Below, in pieces: positions 45,703 to 53,930 of a stretch of DNA of 61,051 nucleotides. This DNA comes from Desulfohalobiaceae bacterium S24 (GTDB lineage Bacteria > Desulfobacterota > Desulfovibrionia > Desulfovibrionales > Desulfothermaceae). Made by a program: the position numbers and the translations under genes. The stretch covers positions 1 through 61,051 of the forward strand of contig JAABTT010000012.1 in assembly GCA_011389765.1 (NCBI GenBank), in the 5' to 3' direction. Under the pieces are notes generated by a model, which was not told where the DNA came from, did not search any database, and saw only the letters and a list, made by a program, of their open reading frames with translations. The stretch's first letter is position 1. Each line of letters opens with the position of its first letter.

Positions 45703-46966
45703 CTATTACGTTTCTTGCCCAGAGGCAGTCGCCGCAGACCGGAAAGGGGTTGCCAATGCAATCCTCTTCGTTGGTCTCGGAGAAATGGCAGCCTCCGCAG
45801 CTCACACACGGGGGAAAATCAAAATCGAGGACCCGCCTGCGAAAGTTGCTAAATTCCGGCTTGTTCCAAATGGACAGGATATCGTTTTCCCTGATATTCC
45901 CCAGGGTATACCGTTTGAACAGCTTTTCGCGACCCATTACGTAGCAGCGATAAGAATGCATCAAGGCCACACACGGGCTGACTTCACCATCCCGGGCAAC
46001 CACTATCGAACCCTGCTCCACAAAAGGACAGTGGCCGTCGTTATCGGATCTGCGGCGCATTTTCTGAACCGGCTCGGCCGCATAGCCGTGCCAGAGCAAT
46101 TGATTGATGGCCGCAAGGTTTTCCGGACGGGCATCGATGCGCGGAACCGTAACCCCTGGAAAAGAAGCTGACATGCCTCGCGGCCAGAAACCATCCACCG
46201 AGCAATGATAAAGAATTTCATCCTTCAGCTCCTCGGTGTATGGCAGAACGTTGGTCAGAATAATAAACGCGGCCCCCAGCTCAAAGGCGAGGGTGCGAAG
46301 CTTGGGGACTTCGCAGAGATTGCTCCGCATCATGACAAATTCGATCCCGACTGTCGGGTTTTTGCTCCCCTTGCGGCGGCGCAGGCTCTGCAAGGCCGAC
46401 AGGTTTGACCTAACCAGCTCCAAGCTTGAACCGGCACGGTTGCTGGAATGCATGGCCGGTGTCGCCCCGTCCACAGAAACCACCAGCCGATTCAGCCCGG
46501 CTTCGATGAGGGCTTCGGCCTTCTCCTTATCCAGCAGCATCGCGTTGGTGATGAGCTCCGTTTCCGCCCCCAGTCCACCGGCCGTCGATACCATCTCCGC
46601 GATATGAGGATGCAGCAAAGGCTCCCCCATTCCCCAGAATGAAACCCTATGCAGGGCCGGTGCCGACCGCAATCCGTCGATCAATCGCCTGAAGGTCGGC
46701 ATGTCCATTGAGCCGATAGGCTCATCCCAGGAATGGCGCATGCAGGTTCTACAGCTAAGATTACAGGCCGTGGTCGGCTCGATATAAACGCGTCCAAGGG
46801 GTGGATCTTGCGGGCTTATGAGCAGTCCGGCGGGGGTCTCACGGATTTCGACCCCCGAGCCGGTCGTCAATCCCCAGCGACGACGCAGTTCCTCGCTGAT
46901 CGGTACCGAACCGTCCGCGTTGGTTGGCTGTGCCTCGCAAAGGGGATCTTTTCTTTTCACCATCAT
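45692..46966 (-). CDS. Radical SAM/SPASM protein, tungsten-cofactor oxidoreductase maturase type
   Basis: 424 residues. An N-terminal ~60-residue SpoVT/AbrB-like part (ISEELRRRWGLTTGSGVEIR) precedes the radical SAM core with CNLSCRTC (CX3CX2C) in VYIEPTTACNLSCRTCMRH. A Cys-rich SPASM end follows (CPFV..., CVSCGGCHFSETNEEDC, CGDCLWARNVIVC). The order and GRVYIEPTT segment fit the maturases that accompany aldehyde:ferredoxin oxidoreductase-family tungstoenzymes. No such oxidoreductase is in the window. A third shared promoter lies upstream, with an 88-bp element between it and the gene. Confidence 0.85.
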   Translation of the reverse strand: MMVKRKDPLCEAQPTNADGSVPISEELRRRWGLTTGSGVEIRETPAGLLISPQDPPLGRVYIEPTTACNLSCRTCMRHSWDEPIGSMDMPTFRRLIDGLRSAPALHRVSFWGMGEPLLHPHIAEMVSTAGGLGAETELITNAMLLDKEKAEALIEAGLNRLVVSVDGATPAMHSSNRAGSSLELVRSNLSALQSLRRRKGSKNPTVGIEFVMMRSNLCEVPKLRTLAFELGAAFIILTNVLPYTEELKDEILYHCSVDGFWPRGMSASFPGVTVPRIDARPENLAAINQLLWHGYAAEPVQKMRRRSDNDGHCPFVEQGSIVVARDGEVSPCVALMHSYRCYVMGREKLFKRYTLGNIRENDILSIWNKPEFSNFRRRVLDFDFPPCVSCGGCHFSETNEEDCIGNPFPVCGDCLWARNVIVCP

Positions 46967-46987
46967 ACCGGCTGTCCTTATTGTACC

Positions 46988-47075
46988 TATACTGATCCAA
47001 TTTTGTTTTTTTTCGACAAGGACTGCTGATTCAAAGGTTCCTGGTCTCTATTTCAATATAAGCTGGATCAGTATA
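46988..47075. mobile_element. 88-bp miniature inverted-repeat element (copy 2, inverted)
   Basis: Same length and the same TATACTGATCCA...TGGATCAGTATA ends as copy 1 but in opposite orientation. It is inserted in the leader of the radical SAM gene. Confidence 0.85.
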
Positions 47076-47090
47076 TTTGTTTATGCGCTA

Positions 47091-47124
47091 TTTGACATAA
47101 TAACCAAATTTATTCTGCTGTCAA
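47091..47124 (-). promoter_or_regulatory. Third promoter with candidate ArsR operator
   Basis: TTGACA (47119-47124), 17 bases, ATTATG, overlapped by TTTGGTTATTATGTCAAA (47091-47108). It matches the arsR operator in 14 of 16 core positions. Confidence 0.6.
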
Positions 47125-47345
47125 GCTGAGTCGGTCTGCCGAAAGAATCTTTTAAACGTCTCACTTGCGATTCTACCCATGGCCTTGTCATCCGGAGCAT
47201 CCCGATGCCGTCTCCTTCATCTTCTTGCCGACTGCTTCGTCCGATACAATCCCGAAACCCACGAGGCCCAGATGGAAATCATCCCTGCTCCAATATCCTG
47301 AATTTTTTCTAATTCCATTTTCATTCCTCCTCCTCTCATCCCAAT

Positions 47346-47403
47346 GTATAGAGCTCTTTCCAATGTGCTAAAATGTGTATGAATCTTTGGACACTTTATT
47401 GTG
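47346..47403. repeat. Solo left end of the composite repeat
   Basis: AGAGCTCTTTCCAATGTGCT..., then GGACACTTTATTGTGAATT; matches 42649-42706. The rest of 47125-47470 holds no gene I can support. Confidence 0.7.
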
Positions 47404-47478
47404 AATTCACCATCTGCGTAATAGCATGATCGAATATTAGAATTCCGATCGGATCGGATTTATCGTTATCAAAACCGC

Positions 47479-47520
47479 TTGACAAAATGGTCTGGTCTGG
47501 TCAGACTATATTTATAGACA
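47479..47520 (+). promoter_or_regulatory. Toxin-antitoxin promoter region
   Basis: TTGACA (47479-47484), a GTCTG...CAGAC inverted repeat (47490-47506), TATATT and then AGGAGG. The inverted repeat is a candidate autoregulatory operator. Confidence 0.5.
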
Positions 47521-47532
47521 GGAGGTTTAAAT

Positions 47533-47772
47533 ATGCAGATTACCAATATTTCCGAAGCAAAGGCGCAGTTATCAGCGTTGATTGAAAAAGTCATGGCCGG
47601 AGAAGAAATGATCATCGGCAAGGCTGGAAAGCCGGTAGCCCGCATCATCAAGTATGAGAATAACCGGCAGTCGCGCCAACCGGGAGCTTTAAAAGGAAAA
47701 ATCAAGATCGCGGATGATTTCGATGTGCTCCCGGATGATATCGCCGAAGCATTCGGCCTGGTGGACAAATGA
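47533..47772 (+). CDS. Phd/YefM-family antitoxin
   Basis: 79 residues: ITNISEAKAQLSALIEKVMAGEEMIIGKAGKPVARI is the typical DNA-binding N-terminus; the C-terminal tail (DDFDVLPDDIAEAFGL) would wrap the toxin. AGGAGG is upstream. Its stop overlaps the toxin start by 4 bp. Confidence 0.93.
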   Translation: MQITNISEAKAQLSALIEKVMAGEEMIIGKAGKPVARIIKYENNRQSRQPGALKGKIKIADDFDVLPDDIAEAFGLVDK

Positions 47773-48146
47773 ATCTGTTTCTCGACACCCATGTGCTGCT
47801 GTGGTGGTTGGACGATAGTCCTTATCTCTGCGATGCTGAACGAAATGCTATCGCTGATCCCGGGAACCTTATTGTTGTGAGTGCTGCCGTGATCTGGGAA
47901 ATGCGGATCAAGCAGGCGCTTGGAAAACTGGAGATTTCTACGGATTTTTATCCCGTTATCAAAGATCAGGGATTTGAGCTTTTATCAATCACCTCGGATC
48001 ATGCGTATGCGGCAGGCGGTCTGCCAATGCACCATCGCGACCCCTTTGACAGGATGATTATCGCCCAGGCCCGGCTGGAAAAACTGTGCATCATCACCCG
48101 CGATAACATATTCAGCAGATACGATGTTTCCGTTTTTGCGCTATGA
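47769..48146 (+). CDS. vapC: VapC-like PIN-domain toxin
   Basis: 125 residues with the PIN acidic residues: Asp in LFLDTHVLLWWL, Glu in SAAVIWEMRIK, and DPFDRMIIAQA then TRDNIFSRY. It is a predicted tRNA- or rRNA-cleaving RNase neutralised by the upstream antitoxin. Confidence 0.93.
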   Translation: MNLFLDTHVLLWWLDDSPYLCDAERNAIADPGNLIVVSAAVIWEMRIKQALGKLEISTDFYPVIKDQGFELLSITSDHAYAAGGLPMHHRDPFDRMIIAQARLEKLCIITRDNIFSRYDVSVFAL

Positions 48147-48271
48147 TCGAATTCGCGGATTCCGCAACGGCTCCGGCGATCAAAAACCCGAAAACGGCCA
48201 GGGCACCACGTCTCGGACACCCGTAAAGTGTAGACCACAACCGAACATTCTTGTCTGGAATTTTGATGAGG

Positions 48272-48345
48272 GCGGTGCTGGGAATCATCTAAGGGGCCGC
48301 GGATGCGGTGGCCAGTTTCACAAAGATGGGCGCCGGCTATATTAT
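48272..48345 (+). pseudogene. Possible MFS transporter fragment
   Basis: AVLGII-stop-GAADAVASFTKMGAGYIM resembles the LGLIEGVADATASFLKL...SG region of some MFS permeases, broken by a stop. Low support. The rest of 48147-48492 only shows a partial composite-repeat end at 48367-48400. Confidence 0.35.
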
Positions 48346-48492
48346 GTTATTCATCTTGAAATCCACGACTGCCAGTTTGATCAATGAAGAAACTAAAAAG
48401 AGCTCTGAAGTAAGATGAGTCCGCTTTAATAATTCTGCAGCTTAATGGTTATGCCCTTGGGTAAAGCCAGTCCTGCCACTACCTGCATCCCT

Positions 48493-49977
48493 TTATTCGT
48501 TTCGGAATTCATACTGAAATCCCCTTAACAGGCAGATGCACAAAAACAGCATGATCAAGGTAAACGGCAGTGCCGCTGCAATTGACATTTTCTGGAGCGC
48601 TTTAAGTCCTCCTGTCAGCAACAGAGTGCAGGCGCTTGCCGATACGGTGACTCCCCAGATGATTTTTTTGATCTGGGGCGGGTTTTGGCTTCCTTTTGAA
48701 GTCATCATTGCAAGAACAAATGTCGCTGAATCAGCAGAGGTCACAAAGAAGACGATCAGAAGGATAACGGTGATCAGGGTGAGCGCGCCTGAAAACGGAT
48801 AATGGGAATACAGTACAAAAAGTGCGGTGGATACGTTATCTGATACCGCTTCACTGATTTTCACCCCCTGGACGATTTCAAGGTTGAAAGCGGCTCCGCC
48901 GAAAACGCTGAACCAGAAAAAAGTTAAAAGCGCGGGAACGATCAGGGCGCCCGAGATAAACTCCCGGACGGTTCGACCTCTGGAAATGCTGGCCACAAAG
49001 AGACCCACAAATGGTGCCCATGCAATCCACCAGGCCCAGTAGAAAAGGGTCCATTCCTTGGTCCAGTCATACCCTTTGAAAGGATTTGAAGAAAGACTCA
49101 TATTCAGGATCGATGAAAAATAGTCCCCCAGAGTAGAGGTGAATATATTGAAAATATACGAGGTAGGGCCGGCCACAAGCATGAAACCAAGAAGCAGGAG
49201 AGCAAGCATGATATTGGTTTTGCTGAGAATCTGGATTCCCTTATCCAGCCCTGTCATGCTGGACATCAGAAACATGACCGTCACGCACCCGATGACGATC
49301 AGGGTGACAGCGGTAGTATCCGGTATCCCGAATACCGAGGACAGCCCGCTAGTGATCTGCAGTGCGCCGAGTCCCAATGAAGTGGTAATTCCGAAAACTG
49401 TGGCAAAAACCGCAAGGATATCAATGATTCGGCCCGGTGTTTTAAATATTTTATCCCCCAGTAAAGGATAAAAACAGCTTGATATCAGAGGCGGCATATC
49501 CCGCCTGAAGGAAAAATAGGCGATGGAGAGACTCATGACGATATACACGCCCCACGGGTGCAGTCCCCAGTGGAAAAAGGAGCGGACAATGGCGAATTCA
49601 GCAGATTCTCCGGATGCAGGAGTGATGTAACCGGGAGGAGATATAAAATGGGATATGGGTTCTGCCACACCCCAGAAAATCAGTCCGATACCCATACCTG
49701 CGGCGAACAGCATGCTGAACCATGCGAAATAGCTGTATTGCGGGGCTTCATGATCTTTTCCGAGCTTCAGGTGGCCGTACTTGCTAAACGCCACCAGTAT
49801 ACTGAACACAAGGAACAGAAATACGGACAGGAGGTATCCCCAGCCGAAATGCATAATGATCCATTGATGGATCTCCGAGGAAAGTGAATTCAGAAAATTT
49901 GGCCTTACAATCCCCGCAAAAAGCAACGCCAGCACGATAACCAGGGGCACGGTGAATACGGGATTTATTTTTTTCAT
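48493..49977 (-). CDS. BCCT-family transporter
   Basis: 494 residues, twelve membrane segments. Hallmarks: FAAGMGIGLIFWGVAEPISH and WTLFYWAWWIAWAPFVGLFVASISRGRTVREF, with the Trp-rich substrate site. Transports betaine, choline or carnitine-type compounds; relevant to osmoprotection. It overlaps the stress-protein gene by 4 bp. Confidence 0.95.
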   Translation of the reverse strand: MKKINPVFTVPLVIVLALLFAGIVRPNFLNSLSSEIHQWIIMHFGWGYLLSVFLFLVFSILVAFSKYGHLKLGKDHEAPQYSYFAWFSMLFAAGMGIGLIFWGVAEPISHFISPPGYITPASGESAEFAIVRSFFHWGLHPWGVYIVMSLSIAYFSFRRDMPPLISSCFYPLLGDKIFKTPGRIIDILAVFATVFGITTSLGLGALQITSGLSSVFGIPDTTAVTLIVIGCVTVMFLMSSMTGLDKGIQILSKTNIMLALLLLGFMLVAGPTSYIFNIFTSTLGDYFSSILNMSLSSNPFKGYDWTKEWTLFYWAWWIAWAPFVGLFVASISRGRTVREFISGALIVPALLTFFWFSVFGGAAFNLEIVQGVKISEAVSDNVSTALFVLYSHYPFSGALTLITVILLIVFFVTSADSATFVLAMMTSKGSQNPPQIKKIIWGVTVSASACTLLLTGGLKALQKMSIAAALPFTLIMLFLCICLLRGFQYEFRNE

Positions 49978-50816
49978 CCTTCTTTTTCCTCTTCAAGGTT
50001 CTCGTACGTTCCCGGATATACTCCCGGAATAATCATGACCGAGCATTTGGCTTTCTCCGGAAGTGATTCAGCCACGGACCCCGTCATTTTAAAAGGTCTG
50101 TGTTTGTCCGCCTTACCGATGATTATGAGGTCCACCCTTTTTCTGGACGCTTTTCGGGCGATTTGCGTGGATACAGACCCGGCGGCCACCGCCTTTAATT
50201 TTTCAATTTGCTCGAAACAATCCGCGCATTTTTCCTCAATGCCGGTCATGATGTCGTGAACCTTTTTTATCCGTTGTTCTTCCGCTACCGGATCCGGAGC
50301 TCTTTGTCCCACATGGAGAAGAATCAGATTTTCGGCCTTCAGCCCTGTGTGTGTCAGGTATTTAAGTATTTTATTATTCGTGTTCATCAGGCTGGTGGCA
50401 TACAGGATATTGTTCAGTTCCTTTTTGGAGGGAAACCCCTTTGCTGTTTTGTGTACAAGTATCGGCAGGCTGGACAGCCGGATTACGTCGGAAGCCACGC
50501 TTCCCATGATCGCTCTTCTGATGGGATTTTTCCGTTTCCATGGAAGGCAGATACAAGAAGTTTTCTTTTCTATACCCGCCCTGACGATCTGGGTGGCGAC
50601 ATGCCCCTGCCTGAAAATAAGTTCTGTTGTAAACGACTCGTTTTCAAGGGCCTCTTTCATTTGATTCATGTTTCTGATCCGGTCTTTCCCGTTGCTTTTT
50701 CCCACGTTGAGAAGGATGATTTTTTGCACATCAAATATTTTCATAAACCTTGCCATTTCAAGGACTCTGTCGACTTTTTCGTTTTTTTTAACGGGAAGGA
50801 GAATGTTTGTGACCAT
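49974..50816 (-). CDS. Tandem universal stress protein
   Basis: 280 residues, two UspA folds. The second has the nucleotide-binding end VDLIIIGKADKHRPFKMTGSVAESLPEKAKCSVMIIP; the first has CICLPWKRKNPIRRAIMGSVASDVIRLSSLPILV. Paired with the BCCT transporter as in TeaD-type systems, where the Usp modulates osmolyte uptake. Confidence 0.92.
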   Translation of the reverse strand: MVTNILLPVKKNEKVDRVLEMARFMKIFDVQKIILLNVGKSNGKDRIRNMNQMKEALENESFTTELIFRQGHVATQIVRAGIEKKTSCICLPWKRKNPIRRAIMGSVASDVIRLSSLPILVHKTAKGFPSKKELNNILYATSLMNTNNKILKYLTHTGLKAENLILLHVGQRAPDPVAEEQRIKKVHDIMTGIEEKCADCFEQIEKLKAVAAGSVSTQIARKASRKRVDLIIIGKADKHRPFKMTGSVAESLPEKAKCSVMIIPGVYPGTYENLEEEKEG

Positions 50817-50999
50817 TAAAATTTCTCCGAAATTTCAATAAGAAAGGCAACAAGAGATTTTCCGCAAAACTTTTAACCTGCGCTACATCCAAGATTTGAG
50901 GATGTCAACCTTTTTTTCCCTTTAAGGTCGCTTGAGACCATCCTGGAATGTATGCCTGATGAGTTGTGCCGGGTCCGCAGGCAAAAACGGTCCTCCGGT

Positions 51000-51275
51000 C
51001 CCAAGGAACTCGCAGAGTTGCCGGAAGTCGATGCCGGCGATATCCCGGCCGATGCCGGGGGAAAATCATACAAGACGCCGGCCTGATCTCGCTTAATCAC
51101 CGACAACCCGATTCTGCGGGGTGGGGAGCCGACTTGCTGCCTCACGAGGTGGACGAGGCCCTGAAAATCAAAAGCGTTCTGGACCGCTGCCGCGGAAATA
51201 GCTCCATGGCTGCCGAGTCTCTTGGAATAGGCCGTTCGACGTTGTGGCGTAAAATGAAAAAATACGGTCAAGGAT
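51000..51275 (+). pseudogene. C-terminal remnant of a sigma-54-dependent regulator
   Basis: EALKIKSVLDRCRGNSSMAA then ESLGIGRSTLWRKMKKYG is the Fis-type HTH at the end of NtrC-family regulators. The AAA+ domain is absent and the linker is in another frame. The flanking stretch 50817-50999 shows only further fragments. Confidence 0.75.
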
Positions 51276-51282
51276 CGTGTGC

Positions 51283-51492
51283 ATGCACAGCATGCATATG
51301 GCCGCTCTGGAGACAGGCATCGTCCCGGTCAATTGGTCCGAGGACATTCCCAGGAACATCGACTACTACCTGGAACGTACCTCCAACGGCTCCTCCCTGA
51401 GCTATGTGGTGCACTCCTGGGTCGCCGTGCGTAGAAACAGGCGGCATTCCTGGAGGCTCTTCGAGGAGGCGCTCAAGACGGACTATGAGTAA
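51283..51492 (+). CDS. Hypothetical short frame, uncertain
   Basis: A 69-codon frame (ALETGIVPVNWSEDIPRNID...) following the regulator remnant, without a ribosome site. I recognise no family; it may be a part of a decayed gene. Confidence 0.25.
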   Translation: MHSMHMAALETGIVPVNWSEDIPRNIDYYLERTSNGSSLSYVVHSWVAVRRNRRHSWRLFEEALKTDYE

Positions 51493-51544
51493 TTTTGTGC
51501 CAACTTCTGGTATAAATATACATGAGTGCAAAAGGATATAGCGT

Positions 51545-52480
51545 ATGTCAGCTCAAGATTCTTGTGAATTTTTATCCAAATGCCTCAGTGCCGAGCATGG
51601 AGGAACCGCCCTTCTGCTGGAAGGCGGAGGCATGCGGGGAGGCTTTGTTGCCGGCGCACTTATGGCTCTTTATGATACCGGGCTGACCGGTTTTGACTAC
51701 AGCCTGGCTGTCTCGGCCAGCGTTCCCACCATGGCCTATTTCAAGGCCGGGCACCGGAAGGAGATCGAATCCATCTGGCGCAGGGAGCTGACTACCCCGG
51801 ATATCATTCAATACAGAAATTATCCGGCCGCCTCCCTGGCGCTTTCCAAAGACCGGCCCGTCCTGAACATCGATCACCTTGTGGACGTGGTCTTCAAGGA
51901 AAAATATCCCCTGGACCTTGAAAAGCTCCAGGCCAATCCCATGCAGGCCTTTTTTGCAGTCACCAATATCCACAAGCGGGACATGACCTTTTTCACGGAC
52001 ACTCACCCTGACATCTATTCCGTGTTCAAGGCCGCCATGGCCGTCCCCGGCTGTTATCTGGGTTCCGTGTGCATTGATGGTCAGGAATGTGTGGACGGCG
52101 GGCTCATCGATTTTCTTCCCATCCACTATTTCGCCGACTATCCGGTGCAGCGCCTGGTGATTGTTTTAACCAGGCCCATCAATGCCCCGCACTATCTACC
52201 CGGTTTTTTGGAAAAAGGTTTGTTCTACCGTTTTTTTTCCAAAAATGAATGGATGTATGAGAAACTCCAGGTGGCCGAAGCCGACTATGACCGGACTGTG
52301 ACCTTCCTGCAGTCCATTAGTGAACAAGCACCGCACAAGATCATGGTCATTGCTCCGGAAAAGCGCCTGCCCACCCGCTTTATCAGCCGAAACCAAAAAC
52401 GGGTCAATCAGAGCATCGATCTCGGCTATATCAAGGTCAGCGATCAACAGGAAACCATCCGGGAGTTTCTGCAAACGTGA
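51545..52480 (+). CDS. Patatin-like phospholipase (YjjU-like)
   Basis: 311 residues. The oxyanion loop LEGGGMRGGFVAGAL and the Asp motif CVDGGLIDFLP are intact. The nucleophile elbow is AVSASVPT instead of the usual GXSAG, so the Ser is kept but both flanking Gly are changed. AAGGA lies 8 bases upstream. A lipid acyl hydrolase by family; activity is uncertain given the elbow. Confidence 0.88.
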   Translation: MSAQDSCEFLSKCLSAEHGGTALLLEGGGMRGGFVAGALMALYDTGLTGFDYSLAVSASVPTMAYFKAGHRKEIESIWRRELTTPDIIQYRNYPAASLALSKDRPVLNIDHLVDVVFKEKYPLDLEKLQANPMQAFFAVTNIHKRDMTFFTDTHPDIYSVFKAAMAVPGCYLGSVCIDGQECVDGGLIDFLPIHYFADYPVQRLVIVLTRPINAPHYLPGFLEKGLFYRFFSKNEWMYEKLQVAEADYDRTVTFLQSISEQAPHKIMVIAPEKRLPTRFISRNQKRVNQSIDLGYIKVSDQQETIREFLQT

Positions 52481-52602
52481 AGCCGGCCGGTGCCAGTCCT
52501 CGAAATCAATGCCCGCGGCGTCATTGCAACTCAATTCAGTTTTTCTTTATGGCTATAATTTCAGACTTCGTACACCTGTACCAATTATGAGAGTTAACTG
52601 CC

Positions 52603-53115
52603 TAAAATGATTGATTTGACTTCAAAATTGGACATTTCACAGGTTTCAGGTGTCAGCCCTGCCTCTGGCAGGGCTGACATAGAATTATTTGATATTTAAC
52701 ACAATATACGACTGAGCTGTTATGCTGTTCATTTAAAACAACGACTGCCAGTTTGATCAGTGAAGAAACTTTGGATCACCCCTCCGTCATTATTCCGGCG
52801 GCTTGTCACGCCGACTTGTCACGGCGTAACTTCTTTGTGAAGCCGGAAGCTCTGAGCGAAGGCGGAAGCCGGAATCCAGACTGAAATTGTATGATCTGGA
52901 CCCCGGCCTCCGCCGGGGTGACGGAGAAAGAACAATGAAGTCTCATACGAGGGAAAGAAAAGATTTACAATATCAATGCCTTAAAATCTGACACTCTCCG
53001 AGGCATAGGCCCTACGAGCCGGAGGCCTGACACCTGAAACTTCGATTTGCAAATAATTCACAAAAAAGTGTCCAAAAATTCATATAAATTTCAGCTCACT
53101 GAAAAGAGCTCTAAA
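52603..53115. repeat. Composite intergenic repeat (copy 2, extended)
   Basis: Begins TTTCAGGTGTCAGCCCTGCC with a hairpin (CCCTGCCtctGGCAGGG) and contains the CTCCGTCATT...GGGGTGACGGAG block (52780-52925). It ends with the inverse CTGACACCTGAAAC and the inverse of the AGAGCTC left end of copy 1 (53047-53115). No gene lies in 52481-53117. Confidence 0.8.
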
Positions 53116-53117
53116 TT

Positions 53118-53930
53118 TTAAACACTGTGATCTCCTTTAGTTCTCAAAGGCCTTGCCTTGCGATAAAAAATCAGAAAGAGTCCCGCTGCGATCATGGGCA
53201 GGGACAGGACCTGGCCCATGCTCAGAAAATCAAGAGCCACAAAGCCGAGTTGGATATCGGGCCGGCGGAAGAATTCCACTCCAAAACGAAAACAGCCGTA
53301 TAGGAGGAGAAAAAGGCCGAACACGGCACCCCTCGGACGCGGTTTATTGGAAAAAGACCACACTACAAAAAACAAAACCACACCTTCCAGGAATGCTTCA
53401 TAAAGCTGTGAAGGGTGTCTGGATATGGCCCCGGCTGCCGGTCCGGGAAAGACCACTGCCCAGGGCAGATCGCTCTGCCGACCACAGAGTTCGCCGTTGA
53501 TAAAATTGCCGATGCGACCCGCAAACAAGCCAGGCGGAGCCAGAGGGGCCATAAAATCTCCCAGATCCAAAATGTTCAGGTGATTTCGCCCGGCAAAAAC
53601 AAAGCCTGCGACCACAGTGCCTAACAGTCCTCCGTGAAAAGACATCCCTCCGTGCCAGACCTTGAATATCTCCAGTGGATCGCTGATAAGGGCAGCGCTG
53701 TTATAGAACAGCATATAGCCCAGCCTGGCTCCTAGCACCAGGCCCACCAGGATAGAGATGAGCAGATCCTGAAACTGGGTCGGGGTTAGGGGGGAATGTT
53801 TTTTCGAGGCCCTTTTGGTGCCGAGAATATAGGCTGCGGCAAAACCGATAAAATACATCAGCCCATACCAGCGAACTTCCAGCGGACCAATGGCAAATGC
53901 CACCGGGTCAATTTCCGGCAGAACTATCAT
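53118..53930 (-). CDS. lgt: Prolipoprotein diacylglyceryl transferase
   Basis: 270 residues, seven membrane segments. Signature GRIGNFINGELCGR and HGGMSFHGGLLG with the catalytic His and Arg residues. It attaches diacylglycerol to the lipobox Cys. It overlaps the efflux permease by 4 bp. Confidence 0.97.
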   Translation of the reverse strand: MIVLPEIDPVAFAIGPLEVRWYGLMYFIGFAAAYILGTKRASKKHSPLTPTQFQDLLISILVGLVLGARLGYMLFYNSAALISDPLEIFKVWHGGMSFHGGLLGTVVAGFVFAGRNHLNILDLGDFMAPLAPPGLFAGRIGNFINGELCGRQSDLPWAVVFPGPAAGAISRHPSQLYEAFLEGVVLFFVVWSFSNKPRPRGAVFGLFLLLYGCFRFGVEFFRRPDIQLGFVALDFLSMGQVLSLPMIAAGLFLIFYRKARPLRTKGDHSV

